A stretch of 64,000 nucleotides of DNA from Streptococcus castoreus DSM 17536 (lineage in GTDB: Bacteria; Bacillota; Bacilli; Lactobacillales; Streptococcaceae), in NCBI RefSeq assembly GCF_000425025.1, contig NZ_AUKZ01000003.1, positions 118,669-182,668 on the forward strand, given 5' to 3'. This document shows positions 29,114 through 37,895 of this stretch, piece after piece. Position 1 is the stretch's first letter; each line of letters opens with the position of its first letter. The notes beneath the pieces were generated by a model that saw nothing but the letters and a program-made list of their open reading frames with translations, ran no database searches and had not been told where the DNA came from. Both the position numbers and the translations under genes were made by a program.

Positions 29114-29701
29114 ATGAAAAGATTAGAGACTTATATTGCTTTTGACTTAGAATTTAACACAGTTAATGATATTAGCCATATTATCCAAGTGTCGGCAGTC
29201 AAGTATCAAAACCATCAAGAAGTTGACAGCTTTGATACCTATGTTTATAGTGAGATCCCTCTACAAAGTTTTATCAATGGTTTGACAGGAATTACTTCTG
29301 ATAAGATTGCTGCGGCACCAAAAGTCGAAGAGGTTATGGCTGCTTTCAAAGATTTTGTTGGAGAGTTACCATTGGTTGGTTATAATTCCCAAAAATCTGA
29401 CCTGCCAATACTAGCTGAAAACGGTTTGGATTTAAGGGACCAATACCAGGTTGATCTCTTTGATGAAGCTTACGACAGACGTAGCGCAGACTTAAATGGT
29501 ATTGCTAACCTTCGCCTGCAAACCGTGGCAACCTTTTTAGGTATTAAGGGTCGAGGTCATAATAGCTTGGAGGATGCTAGAATGACAGCAGGTATTTATG
29601 AGTCTTTTTTAGAAACAGATACGAACAAGGCATATCTCAGTCAGCAAGAGGAGGCTATCACGGATAACCCTTTCGCAGCTTTGGGAGGCTTTTTCGACTA
29701 A
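29114..29701 (+). CDS. DnaQ-like DEDDh 3'-5' exonuclease
   Basis: A 195-aa exonuclease of the DNA polymerase III epsilon family. Motif Exo I is AFDLEFN (metal-binding Asp and Glu), Exo II includes VGYNSQKSDLPIL, and Exo III is GHNSLEDARMT (His and Asp). It may act in proofreading or nucleic acid turnover; it is separate from the proofreading domain of PolC. The ATG at 29114 after GGAGAAC is chosen because the frame upstream to 29072 lies in a terminator hairpin. Confidence 0.85.
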   Translation: MKRLETYIAFDLEFNTVNDISHIIQVSAVKYQNHQEVDSFDTYVYSEIPLQSFINGLTGITSDKIAAAPKVEEVMAAFKDFVGELPLVGYNSQKSDLPILAENGLDLRDQYQVDLFDEAYDRRSADLNGIANLRLQTVATFLGIKGRGHNSLEDARMTAGIYESFLETDTNKAYLSQQEEAITDNPFAALGGFFD

Positions 29702-29748
29702 AGGCTCTGCTATTTCTAAAAACTAAAAAAATCCCCTAGGGATACCCC

Positions 29749-29779
29749 TTGCTTGTAACGCTAGGTCATTTGATAGGAT
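29749..29779 (+). promoter_or_regulatory. MerR-type promoter with 19-bp spacer
   Basis: TTGCTT (29749-29754) and TAGGAT (29774-29779) are separated by 19 bp, the stretched spacing characteristic of MerR-regulated promoters. It lies 75 bp upstream of the MerR gene and suggests autoregulation. Confidence 0.4.
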
Positions 29780-29853
29780 AGGACTATATCAAGAGGGAGT
29801 CGGGTGCACACGAGTCGCTTTTGATCACTAAACTATAGAAAGAAGGTGAGGAA

Positions 29854-30583
29854 ATGTCTCAATTCTATTCGACTGGAGAATTGACCAACTTAGCTGGAGT
29901 TTCTATTCGAACAATACTACGACCAACGTGGGATTTTGACTCCGACAGAATTGACAGAAGGTGGACGGCGACTCTATACAGATTCTGATTTAGAACAATT
30001 ACGCATTATCTGTTTTCTGCGTGATTTGGAATTTTCCATTGAGCAGATTCGCAAAGTCTTAGCAGAAGAAAATGCAGCCCAGGTGCTGGAATTGCTTCTG
30101 GTGGATCATATTGCGACTGCCAAGGAAGAATTGGTCGCAAAAGAGCAACAAGTTGACATAGCTGTCAAGATACTTGACAGGCTTAGAAAACAAGACGCCC
30201 AGTCACTAGATTTTCTGATGGACATTTCGCTTAGCATGAAAAATCAAAAAGCTTGGAAAAAACGTTTTATGACTTTAATTGTCTGTTTGACAGTAGAAAC
30301 TCTGCTTTTTGTGGGTGGAGCCTATCTTCTTCAATTGACAATCTGGAAATATTTATTAATCCCGGGGTTCCTTTTCGTCTTACTAGGAACCTTATACTGG
30401 TATTACCAAAATATTTGTTATCTTTGTCCTTCTTGTCATCAAACATTTGAAGCAAAATGGACAGAATTTGCCCTAGCAGGTCATACGCCACGAACCAGAA
30501 AGTTAACCTGTCCCCATTGCCATCAAAAATCGTATTGCTTGGAACTGGCAAAAGAGGACACTGTCTCAAGAGACCAGCACTAA
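29854..30583 (+). pseudogene. Frameshifted MerR regulator with membrane and zinc-ribbon tail
   Basis: A MerR-family gene broken by a frameshift near 29917. Frame 1 from the ATG at 29854 (RBS AAGGTGAGGAA) encodes MSQFYSTGELTNLAGVSIRT. The reading then shifts, and the other frame continues with YDQRGILTPTELTEGGRRLY and the rest. The usual RTIQYYDQRG run lacks about 5 bp. After the DNA-binding and coiled-coil parts come two membrane helices (LIVCLTVETLLFVGGAYLL and YLLIPGFLFVLLGTLYWYY) and a four-cysteine zinc ribbon (CPSC ... CPHC). The only apparent start of the second part is a TTG at 29936 without an RBS. It is either a true pseudogene or a sequencing error. Confidence 0.75.
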
Positions 30584-30588
30584 CTCGC

Positions 30589-30628
30589 AAAAAACTAGCC
30601 TGAGATCGTTCTCAAGCTAGTTTTTGTT
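30589..30628. terminator. Bidirectional terminator between merR and ybaB
   Basis: AAAAACTAGC-C-TGAGA pairs with TCTCA-A-GCTAGTTTTT around TCGT (30590-30625). A-rich and T-rich flanks serve both convergent genes. Confidence 0.88.
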
Positions 30629-30631
30629 TTC

Positions 30632-30931
30632 TTAAAATGGTAATTTACCAGCAAAAGCCCCTAATGTTTTCTTAGTCGCTTCATCAATTTGCGTAAGGGC
30701 GTCATTAATGGCTTGTGTAGTCATGTCTTGAAGGGTTTCCACATCTTCAGGATCCACAACAGCTTCTTTGAAGTCAATACCAACCAAATTTTTATCACCC
30801 GTGAAAGTAGCAGTGACGAGGTCTTGAGCGGATTTTCCAGTAAATTGCATAGCAGCTAAATCTGCCTGTTTTTGTTCCATTTGCTTTTGAAGCTTTTGTG
30901 CTTGCTTCATCATATTTTGCATGTTCATCAT
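30632..30931 (-). CDS. YbaB/EbfC nucleoid-associated protein
   Basis: Small DNA-binding protein of 99 aa, YbaB/EbfC family. The N-terminal helix is rich in Met and Gln ([17 protein letters not shown]), and the core has [20 protein letters not shown]. Family members bind DNA as dimers and are nucleoid-associated. CTAAGGAGAA lies upstream on the minus strand, and a TATAAT (30966-30971) supplies a promoter. Confidence 0.93.
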   Translation of the reverse strand: MMNMQNMMKQAQKLQKQMEQKQADLAAMQFTGKSAQDLVTATFTGDKNLVGIDFKEAVVDPEDVETLQDMTTQAINDALTQIDEATKKTLGAFAGKLPF

Positions 30932-31229
30932 AAGATTGAGTTCTCCTTAGTTTTAATCACTTCTTATTATAACATAGACAAGGAGGATTTGTAGCTTAGT
31001 TTAATATTGCGTAAGAGCAGTTATTGACTACTAGTAGGCTGTATAGATGTTCCTATTGTAACTTCTTCATAAAAAGTTAATTACAATGTCATTTATAAAT
31101 TGAATAATAACGCTTATAATTAGTGTGTAACGGAGAATAAACCGTTTTTAAATAATAAACTTAAAAGATGTCATTTCTCTTTCTTGTTTAGTCATCCTTA
31201 TGGTTCGCTTATGACAGTGTTGATACTAG

Positions 31230-31319
31230 TTTGGTCTTAGTTTAGTGGTTGGTTCACACAGTCATAAATTTCTGTGAATAATTTCAGTAGCTCACGCTGT
31301 CTATTATGGCTTTTTTATG
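31230..31319 (+). repeat. Relic repeat copy A
   Basis: Ninety bases that align without gaps to 53631-53720 at roughly 80% identity by eye. In one frame it reads GLSLVVGSHSHKFL, then a stop, then IISVAHAV; copy B reads GLGLVVDLHSHKLLKITPVAYAF. It looks like the decayed 3' end of a gene related to the one upstream of pulA. Confidence 0.6.
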
Positions 31320-31387
31320 AGAGTCAATGCTTTTTTAGTGCTATGACCTAGTGACAAAAGGTCTCTATTTTTGATAGAGAACATGAA

Positions 31388-31416
31388 AGAGCCGTCTCAA
31401 TCTGAGAAACGGCTCT
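31388..31416 (-). terminator. Terminator of the XRE repressor gene
   Basis: AGAGCCG (31388-31394) pairs with CGGCTCT (31410-31416), with an inner TCTCA/TGAGA arm. A short T stretch follows on the minus strand. Confidence 0.68.
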
Positions 31417-31509
31417 AAACTTTTGAAAGAAACAATGAACGGGACAAATCTAGAAATCATTATCAAGGATAAAAGAGGGCAATGTATTAGGTAGGCAGGT
31501 GTCTGCTTG

Positions 31510-31890
31510 TCAAAATGAGTGGTCCTCAATGATCGAGTCCTCTTTAGCTTGTTGTTCTAAAAGAATCTGTGCAAAGTCTAGCCATTTGTTATAGTTATTT
31601 TCAGTCAGTTGCTCTGAAATCATAACTAGGTTACGTTGGGGGAGTTGGTAAGTAACTCCCTTGTTTTCTAAGGTCAAGTCCTCTTCCATAAGAGCTGTTA
31701 AACTTACATCAAAGATAGCAGCAATGTCACTTAGTAGACCTGACTTTGGCGTGTACTTGCCTTTTTCCCACTCACTGATTGAAGATGAACTTTTTCGTCC
31801 CAAGAGGTTGGCAAGTTCTAATTGTTCCATATTCTTTTTTAATCTAAGGTATTTTAAATTACTTGCAAAAAATGTTTTCTTTACTGGCAT
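31510..31890 (-). CDS. XRE-family transcriptional repressor
   Basis: A 126-aa regulator. Residues ~9-65 form a Cro/cI-type helix-turn-helix (LKYLRLKKNMEQLELANLLG and SSISEWEKGKYTPKSGLLSD). The C-terminal ~55 residues are acidic and unlike a protease domain, so it is not a self-cleaving cI repressor. It is divergent from a second HTH gene, as in a phage-type genetic switch, but no other phage genes are nearby. GGGAGGGATACG precedes the ATG on the minus strand. Confidence 0.78.
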   Translation of the reverse strand: MPVKKTFFASNLKYLRLKKNMEQLELANLLGRKSSSSISEWEKGKYTPKSGLLSDIAAIFDVSLTALMEEDLTLENKGVTYQLPQRNLVMISEQLTENNYNKWLDFAQILLEQQAKEDSIIEDHSF

Positions 31891-31985
31891 CGTATCCCTC
31901 CCTTAGGCTTTATATAAGATATAATACCACAAAACAGGGTAAAGCAAAAGATTTACTAAAAGGAGTATGAAATTGCTCCAAAAAC

Positions 31986-32014
31986 TTGACTTCACAAAAA
32001 CCGAAGTTTATAAT
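31986..32014 (+). promoter_or_regulatory. Promoter of the Cro-like gene
   Basis: TTGACT (31986-31991), a 17-bp spacer and TATAAT (32009-32014). Confidence 0.82.
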
Positions 32015-32061
32015 AAACGTTACATAAGTAATTAATCTTATTTTAGTGTGGAGGGAAAATC

Positions 32062-32283
32062 GTGACCAAATCAACCTTAAAAGAGCTGAGACTGGCCCAA
32101 AAAATGACGCAGCAAGAGTTATCGACTTTGACAGGTATTTCTGTAAGAACAATTGCCAGATATGAAAAAGATATTCAAAAGCTAAGACGAGCTAAATATG
32201 AAAAGCTAAGGGGCATAGCAGAAGCATTAACGGTCTCCGTTGATGATATTTTTTTAGATATAAATTCGGATTTTATGAACTGA
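32062..32283 (+). CDS. Small Cro-like XRE regulator
   Basis: A 73-aa helix-turn-helix protein (LRLAQKMTQQELSTLTGISV, then RTIARYEKD), single domain like Cro or the antitoxin-type XRE proteins. It starts with GTG at 32062 after GGAGGGA. It is divergent from the XRE repressor with ~170 bp between them containing both promoters. Target genes are unknown. Confidence 0.72.
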   Translation: MTKSTLKELRLAQKMTQQELSTLTGISVRTIARYEKDIQKLRRAKYEKLRGIAEALTVSVDDIFLDINSDFMN

Positions 32284-32309
32284 TAAAGAAAACAGGAAAG
32301 TTGCTGTGA

Positions 32310-32573
32310 ACTGCCCCCCAAAAGTTAGACACAAAATCTAATGATAGGGGTGCTTTTCTTATGAAATTAAACAATAATGATAAGATCGAGATCTATCACT
32401 TAAGACAATTAGGTTGGACTTGGTCTCAACTCAAGCAAAGATTTGATGTGAATCAGGCTCATCTAAAATACTTGGTCCGAAAACGAATCAAAACAAAATT
32501 AAAAGGACTTAGTCCCGTACCATACAGAACTAAATCCTTTCAATAATTTCTTGTCCAACTTTTGGGGGTCAGT
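32310..32573 (+). mobile_element. Miniature IS3-family derivative with both terminal repeats
   Basis: A 264-bp element. Its left end ACTGCCCCCCAAAAGTTAGA and right end (reverse complement) ACTGACCCCCAAAAGTTGGA match at 18 of these 20 bases and at 20 of 22 overall. Such ends are typical of IS3-family (IS150-like group) elements. Inside is one short frame joining the start of OrfA to the end of OrfB, so ~1 kb of transposase is deleted. It can only move if a full-length relative supplies transposase. The flanks (GAAC/GTAC) do not give a clear target duplication. Confidence 0.78.
32361..32546 (+). pseudogene. Internally deleted IS3-family transposase
   Basis: A 61-codon frame. Residues ~1-45 look like the N-terminal HTH of an IS3-family OrfA (DKIEIYHLRQLGWTWSQL). 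The last ~17 residues, LKGLSPVPYRTKSF, are the typical C-terminus of OrfB. The two parts are fused in frame by a large deletion that removes the DDE catalytic domain. Confidence 0.75.
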
Positions 32574-32735
32574 ACACTGAGAGTAGCTTTTTTCTTAATT
32601 GAAAGGGCATTGTTTTTGGTTAAGTTATTTTAAAAAAATAATTAACCAAGCTTATTAAAGTATATTTTTTCTTCTTGACATGTTATAATCAAATGATAGT
32701 CGATGACTAAAAAATTTTTAAAAAGGAGTTATATC

Positions 32736-33128
32736 ATGTTTACAGAAGAAATGAAAGAGATGATTGCTAGTCAGCTTGCCATGGTTGCAACGGTCGATAA
32801 TGAAGGACATCCCAATATTGGTCCGAAACGTTCCATGCGATTGCTAGATGATAAAACCCTTATTTTCAATGAAAATACTGGTGGTCAGACACAGGCAAAT
32901 ATTGAAGCCAACGGCAGAGTTGAAGTTGCTTATGTTAATCGAGATTGTTTGAGAGGTTACCGCTTTTGTGGTCAAGCAGAAATGATTAGGCAGGGACCTC
33001 TTTACGAAGTAGCCAAGACTTGGGCAGAAGGGAAAATGGGAGTTCCAAAGGCAGCAGGCATTGTTCATATTGATGCCATTTACAGTCTTCATTCTGGAAA
33101 AGAGGCAGGTCAAAAGGTTACAGACTAG
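32736..33128 (+). CDS. Pyridoxamine 5'-phosphate oxidase-family (FMN-binding) protein
   Basis: A 130-aa split-barrel flavin protein. It has the family opening QLAMVATVDNEGHPNIGPKR and a GRVEVAYVN segment. Members bind FMN or F420-like cofactors and include small reductases of unknown substrate. The ATG at 32736 follows AAAAGGAG; the longer frame from 32703 is upstream of the ribosome site. An extended -10 TGTTATAAT is at 32681-32689. The gene stands alone, ended by a shared terminator. Confidence 0.78.
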   Translation: MFTEEMKEMIASQLAMVATVDNEGHPNIGPKRSMRLLDDKTLIFNENTGGQTQANIEANGRVEVAYVNRDCLRGYRFCGQAEMIRQGPLYEVAKTWAEGKMGVPKAAGIVHIDAIYSLHSGKEAGQKVTD

Positions 33129-33165
33129 AATTTGAAACCTGATTTGCGATTTAGTAAGTTAATGA

Positions 33166-33206
33166 AAAAGCGCCTAGCATTGCTGATTAAGCTTTTAGGC
33201 GCTTTT
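33166..33206. terminator. Bidirectional terminator, flavin protein / pepX
   Basis: Perfect 11-bp stem AAAAGCGCCTA (33166-33176) and TAGGCGCTTTT (33196-33206); serves both convergent genes. Confidence 0.88.
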
Positions 33207-33221
33207 AGTGTGACTATTAGA

Positions 33222-35510
33222 TTATTTTTGATCGGTCTCAACTGGAATAATCATTTGGGATTGACTAAGGTCAATGGTTAAGGCATAATGACTGTTATCA
33301 CGAATAGTGTGTTCAAAATCAGTTGTATAAAGAAGGATTCTTATGGTATCACCTTTTTCTAAATGGTAGATACTTGGCTGTAAGTGGAAATTAACGGTCA
33401 TCCATTCCTTACTTGGAATAGATTCAATTTTTAGCAAGTTGTTCCTATTTTGCAAATTCATGACACCCTTGGTAATAACGCGGTAGGGGCTTTCTTTAAA
33501 TGGCAATTCTTTAAGGGCTTCTCGAGAGAAATTTTGCCCATTGTCGATACTGGTTAAATTCAGATTAGCAGGAGAATCAGTCAATCGTTTTTTCTTGCCA
33601 TAATCTAAGATTTGAGCTGATAAGATACCTTTATTGTCACTTGACTTAACCTGTAGTTGTAAGGTAACTTCCCCATTGATCGGCAAGTCATCTGCCAAAA
33701 TCATATCGATATGGACTTGGTTGGCTTTGGCTGCAAAAAGCTCTTCTTTGAACGATTGGAAGGATTTGCAGTAGCGATTGAAGTCTTTCTCGTGATAATG
33801 ATTGTCAATGAGAACATGGTCATTTCCTAGAGGGAATATTCGGGTGTTGGAGCTGCCAAATTTGTCTAGAATTTGCCAGTCTTGTTCTTTTTGATTATTT
33901 TGCCAGATAACCTCAGCTAGTTGAAAACCATTATCTTGTCCTAATAGTTTTTGGCAAAGTAGAGCGTTCATGCTCTCACGGAAATCAATAGATTGCCAGT
34001 TGTGCATATAGACATGTTCACCGTGATGCAAGAAAAGGTGTTTTCCAATTGTCTCAGGCAGTTGATTGAAAATGTTATAAACCTGTCTTGGTTTGACATT
34101 CCAATCTTGAAGCCCATGTGTGTAAACCACTTCACAGGTAATGTTATTTGCTTCTTGAAGGTAGTTGCGGTTATGCCAAAATTGACTATAGTCTCCAGAA
34201 GCACGATCTAAAGCACGAGTTTGGTTAGATAACAATGTTTGGTAGTAGTCATTGTGATAGAGATAGTCCCCTGCCAATAAATTACGTGAATAGGTTAATT
34301 CTGTTAGAACATCTAAGTCCTCGCCAGGATAACCTCCAGGACTGCAAACCAATCCATTTTCGCGGTAATAGTCATACCAAGAGGAGATGGCAGATTCTGC
34401 AATAATAACAGCTAAACCATCAACTCCTGTTGTAGCAAGACCTGTTGACATGGTTCCTAAATAAGATTTTCCGGTAGTTGCGACGAGACCATTTGACCAA
34501 GCCGCCTTAATTTGTTCGTTACGCTGATGATTAGTGAACCCATTTGCTTTGCCATTCAACCAGTCAATGACAGCCTTGAAACTTGCCACTTGTTCGTAGT
34601 CTCCACTAGTCATAAAACCGGCTGAACCGGCTGTTCCAATTCCTGAAACGTAAATATTAGCAAACCCACGAGCAAGAAAATAATCATTTAAGGTATAGGA
34701 ACTAATGTAACTAAAGCTTTCTTGGCTGTCGGTGATCGGAGCGTCTGATGGTTGTGTTTTAAAGGGCATAAAGTTGGTCTGTGAAATATCAATGGTCTTA
34801 GTCTCTTTGACAATTAACTCACCCTCCATTGGATAGAGTTTTTTGTCGTTTGCAACCTCGTTAACTCCTTCATGGTAAGGGCTTGCGGTCATTATGGTTG
34901 GTAGAGTTTGGTGAGTTTTGGGGCGAATGATATTAACCTTAATGAGGTCCAACTTGCCATCTTCATCAGTATCCACTGGTGTTTCGACATAAACCACTTC
35001 TCGAATTAATTGATTTGTATCAAAAGTTGCTAGGGATTTACCATTAAAATAATGGTACTGATTATCCATTGGTAATAATCCCTGACTAACCAGGTCATCA
35101 ATCAGTGTCATACCAGACTTTTTGCGAGTGGCTAATAAGTGGTGCAAAGGACTGATGATGTCTTTACCATCGAAGTTAATTGGAAAAGCAATGCTTTTTA
35201 TAAACTCTTTAGATGATGTAAAATCAACATTTGGGATAAAGCCGAGAATTTGCAAGGCAACTAACTCAAAAACATCCACTGTTAAAGGAACATCTGATTT
35301 AAAAAAAGTGAGCAGATCTAACGATTCACTTGCGATCATGTTACTTAGAGGATAATCGGTGTTCTTAAAATGGAAAAAGAGTTTTCGCAAAAAAGTGTCA
35401 AAATTAGCTTTAGGTGTATTTTGAGAGGTAAGGTCAAATCCTAAACCTTGAAGTTCTTCTAAGGCATTTTCCGGAGAAATTGGGATATAAGAAAATTGGT
35501 TGTATTTCAT
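33222..35510 (-). CDS. pepX: X-prolyl dipeptidyl aminopeptidase
   Basis: PepX (S15 family) removes X-Pro dipeptides from the N-terminus of peptides brought in by peptide transporters. The alpha/beta-hydrolase core has the catalytic Ser in [13 protein letters not shown] (~residue 348), an Asp near [16 protein letters not shown] sequence ([11 protein letters not shown]) and the His near [11 protein letters not shown]. The N-terminal helical domain and C-terminal jelly-roll complete the 762 aa, the usual size. GAAAGGATC precedes the ATG. Confidence 0.96.
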   Translation of the reverse strand: MKYNQFSYIPISPENALEELQGLGFDLTSQNTPKANFDTFLRKLFFHFKNTDYPLSNMIASESLDLLTFFKSDVPLTVDVFELVALQILGFIPNVDFTSSKEFIKSIAFPINFDGKDIISPLHHLLATRKKSGMTLIDDLVSQGLLPMDNQYHYFNGKSLATFDTNQLIREVVYVETPVDTDEDGKLDLIKVNIIRPKTHQTLPTIMTASPYHEGVNEVANDKKLYPMEGELIVKETKTIDISQTNFMPFKTQPSDAPITDSQESFSYISSYTLNDYFLARGFANIYVSGIGTAGSAGFMTSGDYEQVASFKAVIDWLNGKANGFTNHQRNEQIKAAWSNGLVATTGKSYLGTMSTGLATTGVDGLAVIIAESAISSWYDYYRENGLVCSPGGYPGEDLDVLTELTYSRNLLAGDYLYHNDYYQTLLSNQTRALDRASGDYSQFWHNRNYLQEANNITCEVVYTHGLQDWNVKPRQVYNIFNQLPETIGKHLFLHHGEHVYMHNWQSIDFRESMNALLCQKLLGQDNGFQLAEVIWQNNQKEQDWQILDKFGSSNTRIFPLGNDHVLIDNHYHEKDFNRYCKSFQSFKEELFAAKANQVHIDMILADDLPINGEVTLQLQVKSSDNKGILSAQILDYGKKKRLTDSPANLNLTSIDNGQNFSREALKELPFKESPYRVITKGVMNLQNRNNLLKIESIPSKEWMTVNFHLQPSIYHLEKGDTIRILLYTTDFEHTIRDNSHYALTIDLSQSQMIIPVETDQK

Positions 35511-35574
35511 GTTTGTGTCAGATCCTTTCGTGAAAGTAAGCGTTTTAATTAGATAAACTAGCTTTACATTGTCT

Positions 35575-35603
35575 ATTATACTTGATAGAATGGTACTTGT
35601 CTA
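35575..35603 (-). promoter_or_regulatory. pepX promoter
   Basis: On the minus strand TAGACA (35598-35603), a 17-bp spacer and TATAAT (35575-35580). Confidence 0.72.
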
Positions 35604-35636
35604 AACAATATCATAAAATGGAGGAATTAAAGACAT

Positions 35637-36485
35637 ATGGATGTGACATGGACTGTGAAGTATATTACAGAATTTCTGGCAACCGCCTTGCTTATTATTT
35701 TAGGGAATGGTGCGGTTGCAAATGTTGATTTAAAAGGGACTAAAGGAAATAATTCAGGTTGGATTATCATTGCTTTGGGCTATGGTTTTGCGGTAATGAT
35801 GCCTGCTTTGATGTTTGGTAATGTTTCAGGAAATCACATAAACCCTGCTTTTACCTTGGGGCTTGCTGTTTCAGGTTTATTCCCATGGGCACACGTTGCG
35901 CAATACATTGTTGCACAGCTTCTTGGTGCGATTTATGGTCAACTTGTTGTCGTTGGTGTTTATGGTCCTTACTTTAGAAAAACCGAAGATCCAACTCCTG
36001 TTTTAGGTTCTTTCTCAACGATTTCAGCCCTCGATGATGGTACAAAAGCTAGTCAAAAAGCTTCATTGATTAATGGTTTTGCGAATGAATTTGTAGGCTC
36101 ATTCATCCTTTTCTTTGGTGCCCTTGCTCTTACCAAGAACTTCTTTGGTGCAGAACTGATTGCTAAATTGACTGAAGCTGGTTACGACAAAGCGACTGCT
36201 GCTCAACAAGTGGCTCCTTATGTGACAGGAAGTATTGCTGTTGCTCACATCGGTATCGGTTTCTTGGTTATGACACTTGTAGCTTCACTTGGTGGTCCTA
36301 CTGGTCCAGCTCTTAACCCTGCACGTGATTTAGGACCACGTCTTGTTCACCATTTCTTACCTAAAACAGTTCTTGGCAAAGCTAAGGGCGATTCCAAATG
36401 GTGGTATTCATGGGTTCCAGTTGTTGCACCAATTTTAGCGGCGATTACTGCAGTAGCACTATTCAAATTCCTTTATATCAAGTAA
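35637..36485 (+). CDS. glpF: Glycerol facilitator/aquaglyceroporin
   Basis: MIP-family channel of 282 aa with six membrane helices and two NPA boxes: NHINPAFTLG (first) and ALNPARDLGPR (second, with the selectivity-filter Arg). Asp after the second NPAR is typical of glycerol facilitators and not of pure water channels. A long loop between helices (residues ~115-145) resembles lactococcal Gla. The RBS GGAGG is 12 bp from the ATG, farther than usual. No glycerol kinase is next to it, so it may carry water, glycerol or dihydroxyacetone. Confidence 0.88.
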   Translation: MDVTWTVKYITEFLATALLIILGNGAVANVDLKGTKGNNSGWIIIALGYGFAVMMPALMFGNVSGNHINPAFTLGLAVSGLFPWAHVAQYIVAQLLGAIYGQLVVVGVYGPYFRKTEDPTPVLGSFSTISALDDGTKASQKASLINGFANEFVGSFILFFGALALTKNFFGAELIAKLTEAGYDKATAAQQVAPYVTGSIAVAHIGIGFLVMTLVASLGGPTGPALNPARDLGPRLVHHFLPKTVLGKAKGDSKWWYSWVPVVAPILAAITAVALFKFLYIK

Positions 36486-36550
36486 TCAAAAAAGAGATGA
36501 TATGAGCAGGAGCTCGTTGAAATAGTCTGAAGAGAAAAAATTATGTTAAC

Positions 36551-36609
36551 AAAAAACGAATGATGATACTTAGTGAAAAGAAACTATTTATCGTGCATTC
36601 GTTTTTTTT
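36551..36609. terminator. Terminator shared by glpF and the TauE gene
   Basis: Perfect 12-bp stem AAAAAACGAATG (36551-36562) and CATTCGTTTTTT (36596-36607), followed by more T residues. Confidence 0.88.
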
Positions 36610-36769
36610 AGTTATCATCGACCAATCTCAAACTTAATTGTTTGTTAAATTTTTAATGTGATTGACTGTTTCATTAGGCGCTATGAACAACAGCCAGCCC
36701 ATAACACTTTTTTTGATGTTCTGATTTTAAGAGAGTTTTCCCATGAGACACATTAGAAAGGTCGTTGTG

Positions 36770-37666
36770 TTACTTTTTCTGATTAGTGATAGATGGTGTT
36801 AATGACGATCTGATTAACATTGTACCAGTAAAGAGAACAATTAAGACCACTAAAACTTTTAGGCTATTAATATCTAGGTTGGTAAGGAAGAAAACTGCCA
36901 CCAAAACTCCAATAATACCACCGAAAACAATTCCTGCAAAACCATTCCAACTGACACGATCTCCTTTGATAAATTGGCTACTAGAAGCTGTCATGATCAT
37001 GGCAGCGTCAAGCATCATAACAGGCATGGCAACTGTTGGACTCAGTCCCATTAGGGAGAAGAAAATTAGTTCTGGGGCATAGTTACCAAGACCCATGGTC
37101 ATCAAGACACCAACTGTAAAGTTAAAACCAATTCCAATTAACAGCCAGATGCCATGGAGCCCATGCACTGTGTCAGAAAGATTATCACCAGGGTGAAAAA
37201 CCATTCGAAAAGATAACAGTAAGGCTGCAAGAATTAAGAGACTTCCTAGAATTCGTTGAACGGTCGGGGTATGCCAATTTTTAGTGATTTTGGTTCCAAA
37301 ATAAGCCCCAATAAAGGCAGCCACTGCCATGCTCAACAGCGTCATGACTTCAACTTTTACCACAAAAATAAAGCACAGTGATTGAATGAGTACAGGAAGA
37401 ACATGACCAACAGTCATGGTTCCAGGTAATTTTTTGTCATCAGTCACTAACTTGGTTAATTTAAAACAAGTTGTGGTCGTGGCAAATGATCCAATACCAA
37501 GCGTATCAAGTGCATCAGTAACTAGTCCAATCCAAAAACCAGTCCAAAAACGCTTGAAAGGATTAATGTTGTTTTTTCTGATGTGTTTAAACAATAATAG
37601 GAAAATAAAAAGCATTGCCAAAACGAGCAAGGCTTGTATTAGTCTGAGAATAATCATTTCGTTCAT
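36770..37666 (-). CDS. TauE/SafE-family permease
   Basis: A membrane protein of ~298 aa with about eight hydrophobic helices. It carries the TauE/SafE (DUF81) pattern, with GLVTDALDTLGIGSFATTT in the first half and FAGIVFGGIIGVLVAVF in the second. Relatives export sulfite or organosulfonates; the substrate here is unknown. The start is the ATG at 37666, because a promoter (TTGACG-17-TACACT) occupies 37674-37702, where a longer TTG-initiated frame would run. No ribosome site fits between promoter and ATG. Confidence 0.78.
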   Translation of the reverse strand: MNEMIILRLIQALLVLAMLFIFLLLFKHIRKNNINPFKRFWTGFWIGLVTDALDTLGIGSFATTTTCFKLTKLVTDDKKLPGTMTVGHVLPVLIQSLCFIFVVKVEVMTLLSMAVAAFIGAYFGTKITKNWHTPTVQRILGSLLILAALLLSFRMVFHPGDNLSDTVHGLHGIWLLIGIGFNFTVGVLMTMGLGNYAPELIFFSLMGLSPTVAMPVMMLDAAMIMTASSSQFIKGDRVSWNGFAGIVFGGIIGVLVAVFFLTNLDINSLKVLVVLIVLFTGTMLIRSSLTPSITNQKK

Positions 37667-37673
37667 AGAAACT

Positions 37674-37702
37674 AGTGTACAAAAAAAATACCTTGTCGTC
37701 AA
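37674..37702 (-). promoter_or_regulatory. Promoter of the TauE gene, start point at the ATG
   Basis: On the minus strand TTGACG (37697-37702), a 17-bp spacer and TACACT (37674-37679). Transcription should start at about 37667, at the ATG itself. Confidence 0.6.
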
Positions 37703-37844
37703 TTTGAGTTTCTTAAAAATATGAAAATAATTATGTTAGGAACAGAATCATTATTTTGGTTCAAAATCTTTTGTTTTAACAAGGTTACATTTCTTTGCTT
37801 GGCTTGCGCGTTTTCTGCATTTTTGATAAGAAACATATAATTTC

Positions 37845-37873
37845 TTGTCAAAAATGAGAATTTTGTCTATAAT
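37845..37873 (+). promoter_or_regulatory. cppA promoter
   Basis: TTGTCA (37845-37850), a 17-bp spacer and TATAAT (37868-37873). Confidence 0.85.
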
Positions 37874-37895
37874 AGCAGAGGATTAGGAGGAAAGT

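Larger units (their letters stand above)
30932..31509. other. Non-coding, partly decayed region
   Basis: The 578 bp hold the ybaB promoter; a possible weak terminator AACGG/CCGTTTTT near 31134-31156; a ~90-bp relic (31230-31319) shared with 53631-53720; a TCTCTAT/ATAGAGA hairpin (31362-31380); and the terminator of the XRE gene. No intact gene is visible. Confidence 0.6.

Noticed and set aside
31968..32039. 23-codon frame beginning MKLLQKLDFTKTEV with GGAG upstream
   Set aside because: The ribosome site is only one base from the ATG and the frame overlaps the promoter of the Cro-like gene, so translation is unlikely.
32675..32689. TTGACA with TATAAT 3 bp downstream before the flavin protein gene
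   Set aside because: The spacing is too short for a sigma-A promoter; only the extended -10 was kept.
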